Of a stretch of DNA of 19,919 nt, positions 19,855 through 19,919 are shown one piece after another. The first letter of the stretch is position 1. Each line of letters starts with the position of its first letter. Origin of the DNA: Asterionellopsis glacialis (lineage: Eukaryota > Bacillariophyta > Plagiogrammaphyceae > Rhaphoneidales > Asterionellopsidaceae); the NCBI GenBank assembly GCA_014885115.2, contig WKLE02000170.1, positions 1-19,919 on the forward strand. Reading direction: 5' to 3'. Both the position numbers and the translations under genes were made by a program. Below the pieces are notes generated by a model. It searched no databases. It saw only the letters and a program-made list of their open reading frames with translations, and was not told the origin of the DNA.

Positions 19855-19919
19855 GTAAGAACATGCAGAGGCTAGGCCAGGACGTATTGTAGATGTAGCG
19901 ACGTTGCATTGATTTCTCA
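19855..19919 (+). other. Start of the MtnB-MtnC intron 1 (cut by the window edge)
   Basis: The donor is GATTCG|GTAAGA in phase 0. Without splicing, translation would add only six codons before TAG and lose most of the phosphatase domain. The window ends in a pyrimidine-rich TTGATTTCTCA, which could be the beginning of an acceptor; the next base is not visible. Confidence 0.8.

Noticed and set aside
1..19919. CRISPR arrays, insertion sequences, tRNA or rRNA genes, viral genes
   Set aside because: No regularly spaced repeats, transposase motifs, terminal repeats, tRNA-type boxes or viral proteins were seen; the window is an ordinary eukaryotic nuclear locus.

Overview
The window is a piece of a nuclear genome from a photosynthetic stramenopile, most likely a diatom. 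Three things suggest this: short GT-AG introns (64-138 nt) in otherwise compact genes, a small protein with the signal peptide plus Ala-Phe cleavage motif used for secondary red plastids, and a Golgi-type sulfotransferase and a fused MtnB-MtnC protein of kinds expected in diatoms. A cytoplasmic dynein heavy chain would fit a centric diatom, but no species can be fixed from the sequence alone.

Layout, left to right. (1) 1-345 holds no gene but has a nested inverted repeat. (2) 346-2032, minus strand: a four-exon type II membrane sulfotransferase, 467 aa after splicing. (3) 2033-2827: a divergent promoter interval with a GGTACC-centred palindrome. (4) 2828-3334, plus strand: a 168-aa protein of unknown function, probably plastid targeted. 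(5) 3335-3573: short convergent 3' ends. (6) 3574-16837, minus strand: an intact cytoplasmic dynein-1 heavy chain, four coding exons, 4318 aa by my splice model, which fills two thirds of the window. (7) 16838-18348: a second divergent promoter interval of 1.5 kb, with a cluster of GGTACC palindromes, a GACGTC palindrome and a GC-rich hairpin. (8) 18349 to the right edge, plus strand: the first exon of a bifunctional methionine-salvage enzyme (MtnB-MtnC); its 3' part lies outside the window.

The genes are alternately oriented single transcription units with no operon logic and no shared pathway: glycan or small-molecule sulfation in the Golgi, an unknown plastid protein, minus-end microtubule transport, and recycling of methylthioadenosine. 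The points most worth a second look are the dynein's missing C-terminal beta-barrel region (a yeast-like short tail), a recurrent nested palindrome TACCT-n-GGTACC-n-AGGTA found in both divergent promoter intervals and absent from the other noncoding stretches, and the unknown plastid protein. I found no mobile element, CRISPR array, tRNA or rRNA, and no clear evidence of an undescribed multi-gene system.
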